Assembly (NCBI GenBank): GCA_021784715.1
Contig: JAJYHP010000142.1
Span: forward strand, 1-24,536
Origin: a bacterium
Lineage (GTDB): Bacteria > Eremiobacterota > Eremiobacteria > Baltobacterales > Baltobacteraceae
Reading direction: 5' to 3'
DNA length: 24,536 nucleotides
The translations under genes were made by a program, and so were the position numbers. Within the stretch, counting starts at the first letter, position 1, and each line of letters opens with the position of its first letter. The notes below the pieces were generated by a model, which did not search any database, had not been told where the DNA came from, and was given only the letters and a program-made list of their open reading frames with translations. Shown here in pieces: positions 1-8,802 of this stretch.

Positions 1-3000
1 TCGTGCCGTGCGCTTCGACGAAGGGCCCGCCGAAGAGACGCGCCTCCAAACTCTTGATTACGACGTAGAGCACCGGGGTTACCATCAGGTTCAGGAACGT
101 CGAGAGCAGCATCCCGCCGAAGACGACCGTTCCGATCGATTGACGTGCCGCGCTGCCTGCGCCGGTGGCGAAAACCAGCGGCGTCGAACCGAGGATGAAG
201 GCGATCGAGGTCATCAAGATCGGGCGAAGACGGGTCTGCGCACCGCGAAGTGCCGCCGTGGTGATATCCGCCCCGGCACGCAACTGTTGGTTCGCGAACT
301 CGACGATAAGAATCGCGTTCTTGCTCGCCAGACCGACGAGCATAACGTAGCCCACCTGCACGTACACGTTCTGAGCCATGTTCCCAAACGGGTTGGGAAT
401 AGGCACCCCGACCATTCCCAGCAGCTTAAAGAGAAGGTCCGGAACGAGGTTGCGAAGTCCGATCAACGCAAGCGCGCCAAAGAGCGCGGCCGGCACGGCG
501 AGCAACACGATCAGCGGGTCGATCCAGTTCTCGTAAAGCGCGGCGAGCACGAGAAAGACGAAGATGATGCCGAGCGTGAAGAGGAGGATCGTCTGCGAAC
601 CGGCGTGGATCTCCTCGAGCGAGATGCCGCTCCATTCGTAGCTGACGCCCGGCGGAGCGACCCGTTTGAAGATCTGCTCCATCGCGTTGATCGCCTCACC
701 CGAACTATGTCCGCTCGCGGCCTGCCCGGTGATCTCGATGTTTCGATAGAGATTGTAATGGTCGATAACGGGAGCGGCGAGAACGCGATGCACGTTTACG
801 AGCTCCGGTAGCGGAATCATGCCGCCGCTCGCGGAGCGGGTGTAGAGGCTCTGCAGCGAGGCGATGCGGTCGCGATAGGGCTCGTCGCCCTGGACATATA
901 CGCGATAGGATTGATTGAGATAGGTGAAATCATTCACGTAGGCGCCGCCGAGCATGACGCCGAGCGTCGCGTAGAGATCGCTTAAGGGGACGCCGAGGGA
1001 GATCGCCTTCTGCCGTTCGACGGTCGCGTCGAGTTGCGGCGAATTAATCGCAAATGACGTTCGTACTTGAACGAGCTTGGGGTCCTTGGCCGCTGCGGCG
1101 ATAATCTTTTTGGCAACATCGTCGAGTTGCCGAAGTGTCAGCGTTCCGTTGTTTTCGAGTTCGAATTGAAATCCCGCGGTTGTTCCAACACCGCTAATTG
1201 CCGGGGGATTGACCACGAGTATCTGCGCTTTTGCGTCGGCCATAAAGTGGAAAAAATATTTAAGAGAGAGAAAACTCGCCGAATTGAATGGCCCCGGACG
1301 CTGATTCCATGGCTTCAGGCGAATAAACATCATGCCGCGGTTCGGGGTCGAACCGCCGAAACTAAAACCGCCGATATTGAAGACGTGCTCGACCTGCGGC
1401 TGCGCGAGAAGATATTTCTCTACCTGCACGGCAACGGCATGCTCTCCGGCCAGCGAGGTTCCCTCAGGTGCCTGAATGATACACATGAGAAACCCTTGGT
1501 CTTCGTCGGGAATAAATCCGGTTGGAATAAGCTTGAAGAGTAAAACGACGAGAACGAGCGTCGCGGCGAACCCGAGCAGGACGCGGCGCCGCACTTTTAT
1601 GAGCCGCGGCAACGTGCGCGCATAAGAGCCGCGGAAGCGTTCCAAGCGTCGATTGAACCAGGTAAAGAGGCCGAAGCGCGGCGGACGATCCCCAAGGTGT
1701 AAGAACTTCACCGCCAGCGGTGGCGCTAACGTCAGCGAGGCAAAGAGCGAGATCGAGATCGAGCCCACGATCGTGAGCGCAAATTGTTTGTAGATCTGTC
1801 CGGTCGTTCCCGGGAAGAAGGCGACCGGAATGAAGACCGCCAGCAAAACGAGCGAGGAGGCAACGACGGCACCTTGGATCTCCTCCATCGCCTCGCCTGC
1901 GCCGGCGAGAATGCCGGTGCCGCGTAATTTCACGATGCGTTCGATGTTTTCGATGACGACGATTGCGTCGTCGACGACCAGCCCCGTGGCAAGAGTTATT
2001 CCAAAAAGCGTGATCGTGTTGATCGAGAACCCGAAGAGCTTCATGATCGCGAACGTCCCGATCAACGAGACGGGTATCGTTATCGCCGGGATCAGCGTCG
2101 CACGCCCGTTCTGCAGGAACAGGTAGATCACCGCGATGACGAGCAGGATCGAGATGAGCAGCGTTATCAGAACGTCTTTAATCGATTCTTGTACGAACGC
2201 CGTCGAGCTAAACGCAACTTGGTAGTGAACGCCGGCCGGGAATTTTTTCTCCAGCTTGTTCATCTCGGCGATCACGGCGCTCGACACGGTGAGTGCGTTC
2301 GCCGAAGGGTATTGTTGCACGCCCATGCCGACGACGTTCTGGTGCCCGTCGAAGCGCAGAAAACTGCTGTAATCCTCAGCTCCGAGATCGACGCGCGCAA
2401 CGTCTCCGAGGCGCGTGATACCGCCGTTTGGATCGGCGCGCAAGATAATATCGCGGAACTGTTGCGGGGTGGTGAGGCGTCCGTGAACGCTGACGACGTA
2501 GGTATAGGGTTGATTTGCAGGTTGCGGGGGGGCGCCGATGCTTCCGCCGGAGACGGCGGCGTTCTGCGTTTGAATGGCGGAGAGAACGTCGGTAACGGTG
2601 AGCCCGCGCGCGGCGAGTTCGTGCGGATCGAGCCAGATCCGCATCGCGTAGAGTCGCTCGCCGAAGATATTGACGTTGCTGACGCCGGGGATACGCTTGA
2701 GATCGTTGACGATGTTGAGTGCGGCGTAATTGCTGAGGAAAAGTGTATCGTACTTTTTGGTGTTCGAGATCAGCGACATACCCATGACGAACGAACCCGC
2801 GTTCTTGCTGACCGTGACGCCGGACTGCGTTACCGTGCCCGGAAGACGTCCGAAGGCGCTCTGAATGGCGTTCTGCACGTCGGCGGCGGCGATATCGAGA
2901 TCGGTGCCGAGGTGGAAGGTACAGGTGATCGACGACGATCCCTGCGCGCTCACCGAGGAGACGTAATTGAGCCCCTGGACGCCGTTCACCGCTTGTTCGA

Positions 3001-3193
3001 GCGGAATTGTCACCGCCGATTCAACGGTCTTCGGGTCGGCACCGAGATAGAAGGCCGAGATCGTGACGACCGGGGGATTGATCTGCGGATATTGCGCGAC
3101 CGGAAGCGTCGGGATAGCGATCAAACCCGCTATCGTGATGATGAGCGCGAAAACCGTCGCGAAGATCGGGCGATTGAGAAAGAACTTGGTCAC
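1..3193 (-). CDS. RND multidrug efflux pump, inner-membrane subunit (HAE1/AcrB family), 3' end outside window
   Basis: This is the proton-driven inner-membrane transporter of a tripartite efflux system. It captures drugs or other hydrophobic compounds from the periplasm and membrane and passes them to an adaptor and an outer-membrane channel. 1064 codons are open with no stop before the window edge; AcrB is about 1050 residues, so almost all of the protein is visible. The N-terminus (TKFFLNRPIF after the GTG) is the classic RND start. The proton-relay residues are present: Asp408-Asp409 in GLVVDDAIVVIENIER (TM4) and Lys958 in GLASKNAILIVEFA (TM10). The two large periplasmic loops between TM1/TM2 and TM7/TM8 are intact. 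The GTG start at 3193 overlaps the lipA stop (GTGA), so translation is probably coupled. No adaptor or outer-membrane gene is in the window; they may lie beyond the left edge. The substrate is unknown. Confidence 0.95.
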   Translation of the reverse strand, partial: MTKFFLNRPIFATVFALIITIAGLIAIPTLPVAQYPQINPPVVTISAFYLGADPKTVESAVTIPLEQAVNGVQGLNYVSSVSAQGSSSITCTFHLGTDLDIAAADVQNAIQSAFGRLPGTVTQSGVTVSKNAGSFVMGMSLISNTKKYDTLFLSNYAALNIVNDLKRIPGVSNVNIFGERLYAMRIWLDPHELAARGLTVTDVLSAIQTQNAAVSGGSIGAPPQPANQPYTYVVSVHGRLTTPQQFRDIILRADPNGGITRLGDVARVDLGAEDYSSFLRFDGHQNVVGMGVQQYPSANALTVSSAVIAEMNKLEKKFPAGVHYQVAFSSTAFVQESIKDVLITLLISILLVIAVIYLFLQNGRATLIPAITIPVSLIGTFAIMKLFGFSINTITLFGITLATGLVVDDAIVVIENIERIVKLRGTGILAGAGEAMEEIQGAVVASSLVLLAVFIPVAFFPGTTGQIYKQFALTIVGSISISLFASLTLAPPLAVKFLHLGDRPPRFGLFTWFNRRLERFRGSYARTLPRLIKVRRRVLLGFAATLVLVVLLFKLIPTGFIPDEDQGFLMCIIQAPEGTSLAGEHAVAVQVEKYLLAQPQVEHVFNIGGFSFGGSTPNRGMMFIRLKPWNQRPGPFNSASFLSLKYFFHFMADAKAQILVVNPPAISGVGTTAGFQFELENNGTLTLRQLDDVAKKIIAAAAKDPKLVQVRTSFAINSPQLDATVERQKAISLGVPLSDLYATLGVMLGGAYVNDFTYLNQSYRVYVQGDEPYRDRIASLQSLYTRSASGGMIPLPELVNVHRVLAAPVIDHYNLYRNIEITGQAASGHSSGEAINAMEQIFKRVAPPGVSYEWSGISLEEIHAGSQTILLFTLGIIFVFLVLAALYENWIDPLIVLLAVPAALFGALALIGLRNLVPDLLFKLLGMVGVPIPNPFGNMAQNVYVQVGYVMLVGLASKNAILIVEFANQQLRAGADITTAALRGAQTRLRPILMTSIAFILGSTPLVFATGAGSAARQSIGTVVFGGMLLSTFLNLMVTPVLYVVIKSLEARLFGGPFVEAHGT

Positions 3194-4092
3194 GCCGAGA
3201 ATGCCTGCTCTGCGTGGTAGGAGGACCGCGAGAGTGGGCTGCTCACGACTTGATGGAATCCTTTCGAACGGGCAAGCGCTCCGAGCTCTGCGAAGCGCTC
3301 CGGAGTGATGAACTCGGTGACCGGAAGATGTTTTTTGCTCGGCTGAAGATATTGCCCCATCGTGAAGATGTCGACGCCGGCGGCGCGGGCGTCTTCCATC
3401 GCCGCTTCGACTTCCTCGACGCTTTCGCCGAGGCCGAGCATGATTGAGGTCTTCGTATAGCGCTCGGGAGCGCGCGCTTTGGCGTGGTGGAGCACCGCGA
3501 GAGAGCGATCGTAGGTCGCTCGCTTATCGCGGACGTGCGGAGTGAGGCGGCGCACCGTTTCGAGATTGTGGGCGAAGACGTCGGGGCGGGCGTCGAGAAC
3601 GATCTCGAGCGCGGTGAGATCGCCGCGGTAATCGCCGCTGAGGATCTCGACGCGCGAACCCGGCACGCGTTCGTGAATAGCGCGAACCGTATTTGCGAAA
3701 ATGAGTGCTCCGCCGTCGGCGAGATCGTCGCGATCGACGGCGGTAAGCACGAGGTACTTCCAGCCGAGGTCGGCGACTGCATCGGCGACGCGCGTCGGCT
3801 CGAGCCAATCGACGATCCCGCGCGGGTTGCCGGTCTTCACGTTGCAGAAGCGGCAGCCGCGGGTACAGGTGTCGCCGAGAATCATGATCGTCGCCGTCCC
3901 AGCCCCCCAGCACTCGGCGAGGTTCGGGCAGGCCGCCTCTTTGCAGACGGTGTTCAGCGTGAGCCCCGAGACCTTCGCCTTTACGCGCTCGTAATCGTCA
4001 CCGTGGGGCAGGCTGACGCGGAGCCAGTCCGGCTTGCGTGCGTAGCGTACCGCCTCAGGAGGGGTACCGGTGAGGTCGATCTCAATGGGCAT
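3190..4092 (-). CDS. lipA: Lipoyl synthase
   Basis: A radical SAM enzyme that inserts two sulfur atoms at C6 and C8 of protein-bound octanoyl groups to give lipoyl cofactors of 2-oxoacid dehydrogenases and GcvH. It is 300 residues long, normal for the family. The auxiliary sulfur-donating cluster motif is C50-x4-C55-x5-C61 (CKEAACPNLAEC), and the SAM cluster motif is C76-x3-C80-x2-C83 (CTRGCRFC). The C-terminal RSSYHA carries the serine that ligates the auxiliary cluster in known LipA. I chose the ATG at 4092 (MPIEIDLTG). The frame is open further upstream to 4416, but that part is antisense-frame shadow of the ATP-grasp gene and has no LipA homology. No strong Shine-Dalgarno precedes 4092. 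Its stop overlaps the start of the RND pump, an unusual partner for lipA; lipB and lpdA are 11 kb away. Confidence 0.96.
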   Translation of the reverse strand: MPIEIDLTGTPPEAVRYARKPDWLRVSLPHGDDYERVKAKVSGLTLNTVCKEAACPNLAECWGAGTATIMILGDTCTRGCRFCNVKTGNPRGIVDWLEPTRVADAVADLGWKYLVLTAVDRDDLADGGALIFANTVRAIHERVPGSRVEILSGDYRGDLTALEIVLDARPDVFAHNLETVRRLTPHVRDKRATYDRSLAVLHHAKARAPERYTKTSIMLGLGESVEEVEAAMEDARAAGVDIFTMGQYLQPSKKHLPVTEFITPERFAELGALARSKGFHQVVSSPLSRSSYHAEQAFSA

Positions 4093-4115
4093 AACGTCGC
4101 AAATTTTAACATCCC

Positions 4116-4133
4116 GCAGCCCTCGAAGGCTGC
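4116..4133 (-). terminator. Hairpin between the ATP-grasp gene and lipA (weak terminator candidate)
   Basis: A perfect 6-bp inverted repeat (GCAGCC / GGCTGC, 6-nt loop) lies in the 64-bp gap after the ATP-grasp stop codon. On the minus strand it is followed by GGGATGTTAAAATTT, which has only a short T-run. It could attenuate transcription between the two genes or merely structure the lipA leader. Confidence 0.3.
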
Positions 4134-4156
4134 AGCCTAAACCTAAATCGAGAAGC

Positions 4157-5314
4157 TTATCCTCCGCTGGGAGCGAGGAGGCTTTGTAGGAGGGCGAGGA
4201 TTGCCTGACGGGCTTGCTCGCTCGCCTTGCCGGGAAGCATCGTCGCATTTGCTTCGAAGAGCACGAAGTTGCCCTCGCGGTCGAGGCCGAAATCGGCGCC
4301 GGCGTACTGGAGCCGAAGCTCGCGCCGAACCGTTTCGAGCGCTGCAAACGCTCGCTCGCCGATCCGCTGCCGCGGGTGCCGACGGAACTCGCGGTCGATC
4401 GCGCGCCCCAATTCACCGCCCGTCAAATCGGCCGTTTCGAAGTGTACCTTCCAAGCGGTCGAGAGGGCAGCGTGGACGGGCACGATCGTATCGCCGATGA
4501 AGAGCGCGCGATATTTACAATAATATCCGCGGTCGTCGCGCGTATCGATAAATTCGACGGCATAGAGTTCCTCGCCGGGAAGAGCGGCGAGCGCGTCGTG
4601 AAGTTCCCCGGGGTCGGCGACGCGCAGGCAGAAACGCCCATTGTGAAATCCCGGCGAACGCAGCAAAAATGGATAGGATATGCCTGCGGCGGCAAGCGCG
4701 ATGCTTGCCTGCGTGCCGCGCAATCGTTCGCGCTCGATCCGTACGGTACGCGGAACGCGTGGCGCCGTGCGCCCGCGGAGGCGCGCTGCGTTGCGGTCGC
4801 GACGCGTTTTCGCAACGGCGGCCGGGTGGTTCACCAGCGGTGCATCGCTGCGCGAAACGATGTTCTCTGCGATTGCCAGCGCTTTCTCCGCGGCGTCGGC
4901 ATCGCCGATTGCGTTGAAGAGGATATCGTGTTTCGGGAGTTCGGCGCCCGCCGCTATCGCGTCGACGTGTGCCAGGGTAATGGCGTAGGTATCGTTGGGG
5001 AGCAGCGGTTCGAGATCGATGTTGGCATTCGCAGTTGCAAGAAGCGCGAGGACGCGGACCGGCCGTTCGCTGCCGCGGAAGGGAATCGTTCGTACCGGGG
5101 CGAGTTTAATGGCATTGCGGCGATGGCGATCGGCGCCGTCGTCGTCACCGATACGATGGTAGCTTTGCGCTAACCCAAGGTGGATTTGCAGCTCGAACGG
5201 GTCGATTGCGAGCGCGGTTTCATAAGCGTCGATGGCGGCGCGCACATCACCCGCCGCGAGCATTGTATGCCCGCGGTTGACTAGTGCGACGACCTCGGCT
5301 CTGCGCGCGTTCAC
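4157..5314 (-). CDS. TPR-repeat protein fused to an ATP-grasp domain
   Basis: 385 residues, soluble. Residues about 8-75 form two tetratricopeptide-like repeats (GHTMLAAGDVRAAIDAYETALAIDP, then LGLAQSYHRIGDDDGADRHRRNAIKLAP). The rest resembles a RimK/D-Ala-D-Ala-ligase type ATP-grasp fold: a pre-ATP-grasp region with LVNHPAAVAKTRRD (residues about 160-175), and near the C-terminus GADFGLDREGNFVLFEANAT, the typical metal-binding Asp/Glu/Asn strand. ATP-grasp enzymes join a carboxylate, activated as acyl phosphate, to an amine or similar nucleophile. The substrate cannot be read from the sequence. The start is GTG at 5314; an ATG just upstream is in another frame and stops at once. It is the first gene of a run to lipA and the RND pump, with a small hairpin in between, and is divergent from the SCO1 gene (94-bp gap). 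Confidence 0.8.
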   Translation of the reverse strand: MNARRAEVVALVNRGHTMLAAGDVRAAIDAYETALAIDPFELQIHLGLAQSYHRIGDDDGADRHRRNAIKLAPVRTIPFRGSERPVRVLALLATANANIDLEPLLPNDTYAITLAHVDAIAAGAELPKHDILFNAIGDADAAEKALAIAENIVSRSDAPLVNHPAAVAKTRRDRNAARLRGRTAPRVPRTVRIERERLRGTQASIALAAAGISYPFLLRSPGFHNGRFCLRVADPGELHDALAALPGEELYAVEFIDTRDDRGYYCKYRALFIGDTIVPVHAALSTAWKVHFETADLTGGELGRAIDREFRRHPRQRIGERAFAALETVRRELRLQYAGADFGLDREGNFVLFEANATMLPGKASEQARQAILALLQSLLAPSGG

Positions 5315-5408
5315 TCGAAACCGACTTTTCGCATGCAGTCGCTCTTTCCCGAGCGAGCGCTATCTTGCTCGCGAGCGGGTTCTCGGGGCGCCGGGAGAAG
5401 AACCGGGA

Positions 5409-5975
5409 GTGTTGTCTCGTCGATCCCCGCTCGGCCTTCTCGCCCTCGCGGGCGCCCTCGGACTCGCTGCGTGTTCGACCAAGCCGCCGAGGCTGTACGG
5501 TACGGTGCTACAACCCGTTCGCCTCGCTCCGCCGCTGACGGCGATCGATCAGAACGGAGCGTCGTTCTCGCTCACGGGCGAGCGGGGGCGCGTCGTCGCG
5601 CTCTACTTCGGCTTCACGCACTGCAAGGATATCTGTCCGCAGACGTTGGCAAAGCTCGGAGCGGCGCGCGCGAAATCCGGGCTCGCTTCTCGCGTCGCGA
5701 TCGTTTTTGCCAGCGTCGATCCCGTGCGCGATACTCCGGCGGCGCTGCGTGCGTTCTTCGCCCGCGTCGGCGTATCGGCGATCGGGATCACCGGGACGCG
5801 CGCACAGATGAAGGCGATCTGGAGCGGCTACGGCGTCGACGTGCAAGCCACGCGCACCGATGTGGGGCATAGCTCCTTCGTATACTTCATCGGTCCGCGA
5901 GGGAATCTCCGGATCGTCGGCGGCGATCTTTCGATCGCACAGCTTGCAGCGGATATGCGCGGGTTAGCGAGGTAG
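5409..5975 (+). CDS. SCO1/SenC/PrrC-family copper-chaperone-like lipoprotein
   Basis: A thioredoxin-fold protein of the SCO family, which delivers copper to the CuA centre of cytochrome c oxidase or acts as a thiol redox protein at the outer face of the membrane. With the GTG start at 5409 it has 188 residues and a lipoprotein signal peptide ending in the lipobox LAAC, with Cys22 to be lipidated. The SCO copper ligands are all present: C72-x3-C76 (HCKDICP) and His154 (DVGHSSF). GGGAG at 5393-5397 lies 11 nt before the GTG. The frame is open upstream to 5232, but this would bury the signal peptide and overlaps the divergent ATP-grasp gene. No cytochrome oxidase genes are nearby, so the client is not indicated. 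Confidence 0.92.
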   Translation: MLSRRSPLGLLALAGALGLAACSTKPPRLYGTVLQPVRLAPPLTAIDQNGASFSLTGERGRVVALYFGFTHCKDICPQTLAKLGAARAKSGLASRVAIVFASVDPVRDTPAALRAFFARVGVSAIGITGTRAQMKAIWSGYGVDVQATRTDVGHSSFVYFIGPRGNLRIVGGDLSIAQLAADMRGLAR

Positions 5976-6090
5976 GGCCGAGGATAATCAACGAAATCCG
6001 CCGCCAACATCGTACGCACGGAATCCTTCGTCGATAACGGACAAATGCCCACGGGATATCGCGAGGATTTCTCGGCCCCAGGCATCGAGT

Positions 6091-8799
6091 TTATCGCGTG
6101 GAGGTCGGAAGTAAGCGCCGAATCTGCTCGGCCAGATCGTCAAGATTCACCGCTCCCTTTTGCCAGATGTGCGCGGTGCGGCCTGCAAGTTGCTCGGACT
6201 CTTCGCGGGTAACGTCCTTTGCGGTGAGCACGATGATGGGCACCGTGCGCCAGTTCTCGCAACGGCGAACCTCAGCGACGAACTCAAATCCGTCCATGAC
6301 CGGCATCGTCAAATCGAGCAAAATGATGTCCGGAAGTGATTCTGCCATTCGTTCCAGTCCGATTTTCCCGTTCTGCGCCTCGACCACCGACCACCCGCTC
6401 TTCTCCAACATGCGACGCATCATCGCCCGCGTCGTCGCATCGTCCTCGACCAGCAATACGTTTCGCTTTCCTTGGTATTGTTCGAGAACGGCACGAAGTT
6501 CACGGTGATCGACGGGCTTGGAGAGGTAATGGGCTGCGCCCAATGCATAGGCCATTTGAGAATCGCCCAACACCGAGACCATAATGACGGGGATGCGCGC
6601 GAGATCGGGGTCGGCCTTCAACCGGCTGAGAGCCGCCCACCCGTCCGTACGCGGCATGATCGCGTCTAAGGTAATAATCGACGGTCGAAGCTCCGCGGCT
6701 AGGCGGAGAGCTTCCTCGCCATCGTGCGCCATCGCAACACGGTAACCGCTCTCCTCTAAGCTGCGCTGGAGCATTTCGCGCGCCGTAGGATCGTCATCGA
6801 CGACGAGCGCCAGGGGACGAGACGAGAGGCTTGCTTTTGCGCTTTCACCGGGGATCGTCGAAGCCTCCTCGGTCGCGTTCACGGCGACGATCGGCAAGCG
6901 CATCGTGAACGTGGAGCCGACGCCCAAGGTGCTTGCTACGAAAACGTCGCCTCCCATCATCCGGCAGAATTTCCGTGTTATGGCAAGGCCAAGGCCGGTT
7001 CCGCCGTATTGCCGAGTGATCGTGGCATCGGCTTGCGAGAATGCCTCAAAGAGCCTCCCCAGTTGTTCCGGCGTCATGCCGATACCATTGTCCTCGACTA
7101 TAAAATCGATCCAGTCCCCATCGACGGCAACGCGCATCTGTATCGTGCCCTCCTTAGCAAACTTGCAGGCGTTGCTTAGGAGATTCAGCAGCGATTGTCG
7201 CACCTTCATAAGGTCGGAGTGAATCGGCGGAAGGTCTGCGGGACATTCGAACTTTAGGGTATTTGAATTTTTGGCAGCGAGCGGCGTGATGGTCGAAATA
7301 ACGTCGCGGAGCATTGCCTCGACCTCGATCTTCTCGATGCTTATCGTCATTTTACCGGCTTCAATTTTCGAAATGTCGAGTACATCGTTAATCAGCCCGA
7401 GCAGATGCTTGCCGGCAGAGCGAATTTTATTGCTATCGTCAACCATACGAGCCTCGCCCATCTCCGCTAATTCCTCGGCGAGCATCTCCGAATAGCCAAT
7501 GATGGCGTTTAGGGGCGTGCGCAACTCGTGGCTCATGTTCGCCAGGAAGGCGCTCTTGGCCGTATTGGCTTCCTCCGCGGAACGTTTTGCGATCGTAAGT
7601 TCGTTTTCGAAGCGCTGTCGTTCGGTAAGGTCGTGGATGATTTCGATGGCCCCGATCATGGACCCATCAGCATCGTAGAGCGCGCGGGCGCGAGCTTGAA
7701 TGTAGAGGGTATGATCGATAAACGGGAAATCGATTTCGACCTCTCCGGAGAGCACGCCGCCGTCTTCGCGGCGCAACCAAGCATAGTCTTGCGCTAATTC
7801 ATCGTCGGGCTTTTCAATGAGGTCGATAACGATCGGTCGACGCTCACCGTAAAACGGGACCGCGTACTCGTGATCCCCTTTCCCGAGCATCTTGTCGGCC
7901 TCTACGCCGGTCATTTTCACCAGCGCCCTATTCCACGCCACTACTTTGCGTTCGTGGTCGATGACGAAGGCTGCATCAGGAAGTGCGTCGATGACGCCCG
8001 CTAGCCGCAGATTCGACGACGCCACCCCCTCCTCGGCCCTTCGACGCTCGGTTTGGTCGCGGATCGTCTCGATCGCACCGATGATATTGCCCTGCGAATC
8101 GCGTAATAGCGCGGCGCTGCCCTCAAACCACATCTCGCGGTGCGGCCACCGTATATATCCATCACCCAGCAACGCATCGCCGACCCGTCGAACGTGTTGA
8201 TATTTCGAAATTTCCTGGTCAGGTGAAAAAAGAAGATCGATGAGGATCGGTCGCCGTTCTCCGTAGAACGGTATTGCGTATTCGTAGTTGCCTTTTCCGA
8301 ACATATCTTCGGATTTGACGCCGGTCATCACCTCGGCGGCGCGGTTCCATGCCGTAATACAACCTTTGGTGTCGATTGCAAACGTTGCATCGGGTAGATT
8401 GTCGAGAATGGCGGCAAGCTGGTGTCGTTGCTCCTCAAGCGCCGCCGCCTCGCGTTTGCTCTCGGTGATGTCGATCATCCAGACCAAAACCCCCGGCACG
8501 CCTTCATAATCACCGGGCATAAACGTCACCGAGATGTCGCGAATTTCGTTCCCGCCGGGAGCATACATTTGTATTTCGACATCCCTGACTATGCCGCCGG
8601 TTGCGACGCGCGCCGCGATTGCGTCGCGTTCCACGGGATCCACATAGAGGTCTCTGCTCGATTCGCCGACGTGCACGTTAATCAGTTCGTGCAAGCGCGC
8701 ATTTGCGAAGCGCACGACGCCGTCGGTCGATATTCCCACCCCGACCGGTGCCGTATCGAGTATCGATTGCAGGCGCCGGAGGTCCTCAACGGTTGACAT
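6091..8799 (-). CDS. Soluble hybrid sensor histidine kinase (PAS-PAS-PAS-HisKA-HATPase-REC-REC)
   Basis: 902 residues with no membrane segment or signal peptide, so it senses a cytosolic cue. Domains: three PAS modules (about 8-112, 127-252, 265-392), HisKA with phospho-acceptor His424 ([11 protein letters not shown]), HATPase_c with N-box ([15 protein letters not shown]), G1 (EDNGIGM, Asp570) and G2 (GGTGLGLAI), then two receiver domains with phospho-acceptors Asp712 ([12 protein letters not shown]) and Asp829 ([12 protein letters not shown]). PAS2 and PAS3 share the motif [17 protein letters not shown], so they are duplicates of each other. No heme- or flavin-binding signature is obvious to me and the ligand is unknown. 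A very good Shine-Dalgarno (8808-8813) lies 8 nt before the ATG, inside the 3' end of the cyclase gene; the two genes are 3 bp apart. It is the last gene of the operon and probably the phosphoryl source for its REC-containing neighbours. Confidence 0.95.
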   Translation of the reverse strand: MSTVEDLRRLQSILDTAPVGVGISTDGVVRFANARLHELINVHVGESSRDLYVDPVERDAIAARVATGGIVRDVEIQMYAPGGNEIRDISVTFMPGDYEGVPGVLVWMIDITESKREAAALEEQRHQLAAILDNLPDATFAIDTKGCITAWNRAAEVMTGVKSEDMFGKGNYEYAIPFYGERRPILIDLLFSPDQEISKYQHVRRVGDALLGDGYIRWPHREMWFEGSAALLRDSQGNIIGAIETIRDQTERRRAEEGVASSNLRLAGVIDALPDAAFVIDHERKVVAWNRALVKMTGVEADKMLGKGDHEYAVPFYGERRPIVIDLIEKPDDELAQDYAWLRREDGGVLSGEVEIDFPFIDHTLYIQARARALYDADGSMIGAIEIIHDLTERQRFENELTIAKRSAEEANTAKSAFLANMSHELRTPLNAIIGYSEMLAEELAEMGEARMVDDSNKIRSAGKHLLGLINDVLDISKIEAGKMTISIEKIEVEAMLRDVISTITPLAAKNSNTLKFECPADLPPIHSDLMKVRQSLLNLLSNACKFAKEGTIQMRVAVDGDWIDFIVEDNGIGMTPEQLGRLFEAFSQADATITRQYGGTGLGLAITRKFCRMMGGDVFVASTLGVGSTFTMRLPIVAVNATEEASTIPGESAKASLSSRPLALVVDDDPTAREMLQRSLEESGYRVAMAHDGEEALRLAAELRPSIITLDAIMPRTDGWAALSRLKADPDLARIPVIMVSVLGDSQMAYALGAAHYLSKPVDHRELRAVLEQYQGKRNVLLVEDDATTRAMMRRMLEKSGWSVVEAQNGKIGLERMAESLPDIILLDLTMPVMDGFEFVAEVRRCENWRTVPIIVLTAKDVTREESEQLAGRTAHIWQKGAVNLDDLAEQIRRLLPTSTR

Positions 8800-8802
8800 A
8801 TA

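Noticed and set aside
8..3220. Long plus-strand open frames (8-811, 1067-1543, 2189-3220)
   Set aside because: They are antisense to the RND pump, whose minus-strand frame is open for 1064 codons with all family motifs. The plus-strand products are Arg/Asp/Glu-rich, without domain features.
4093..4416. 108-residue N-terminal extension of LipA
   Set aside because: It lies over the 3' end of the ATP-grasp gene in another frame, is Ser/Arg-rich and has no LipA counterpart; LipA proper starts at MPIEIDL (4092).
5976..6090. Possible terminator between the convergent SCO1 and kinase genes
   Set aside because: Only a 4-bp stem (CGAG-GATTT-CTCG) without a T-run was found.
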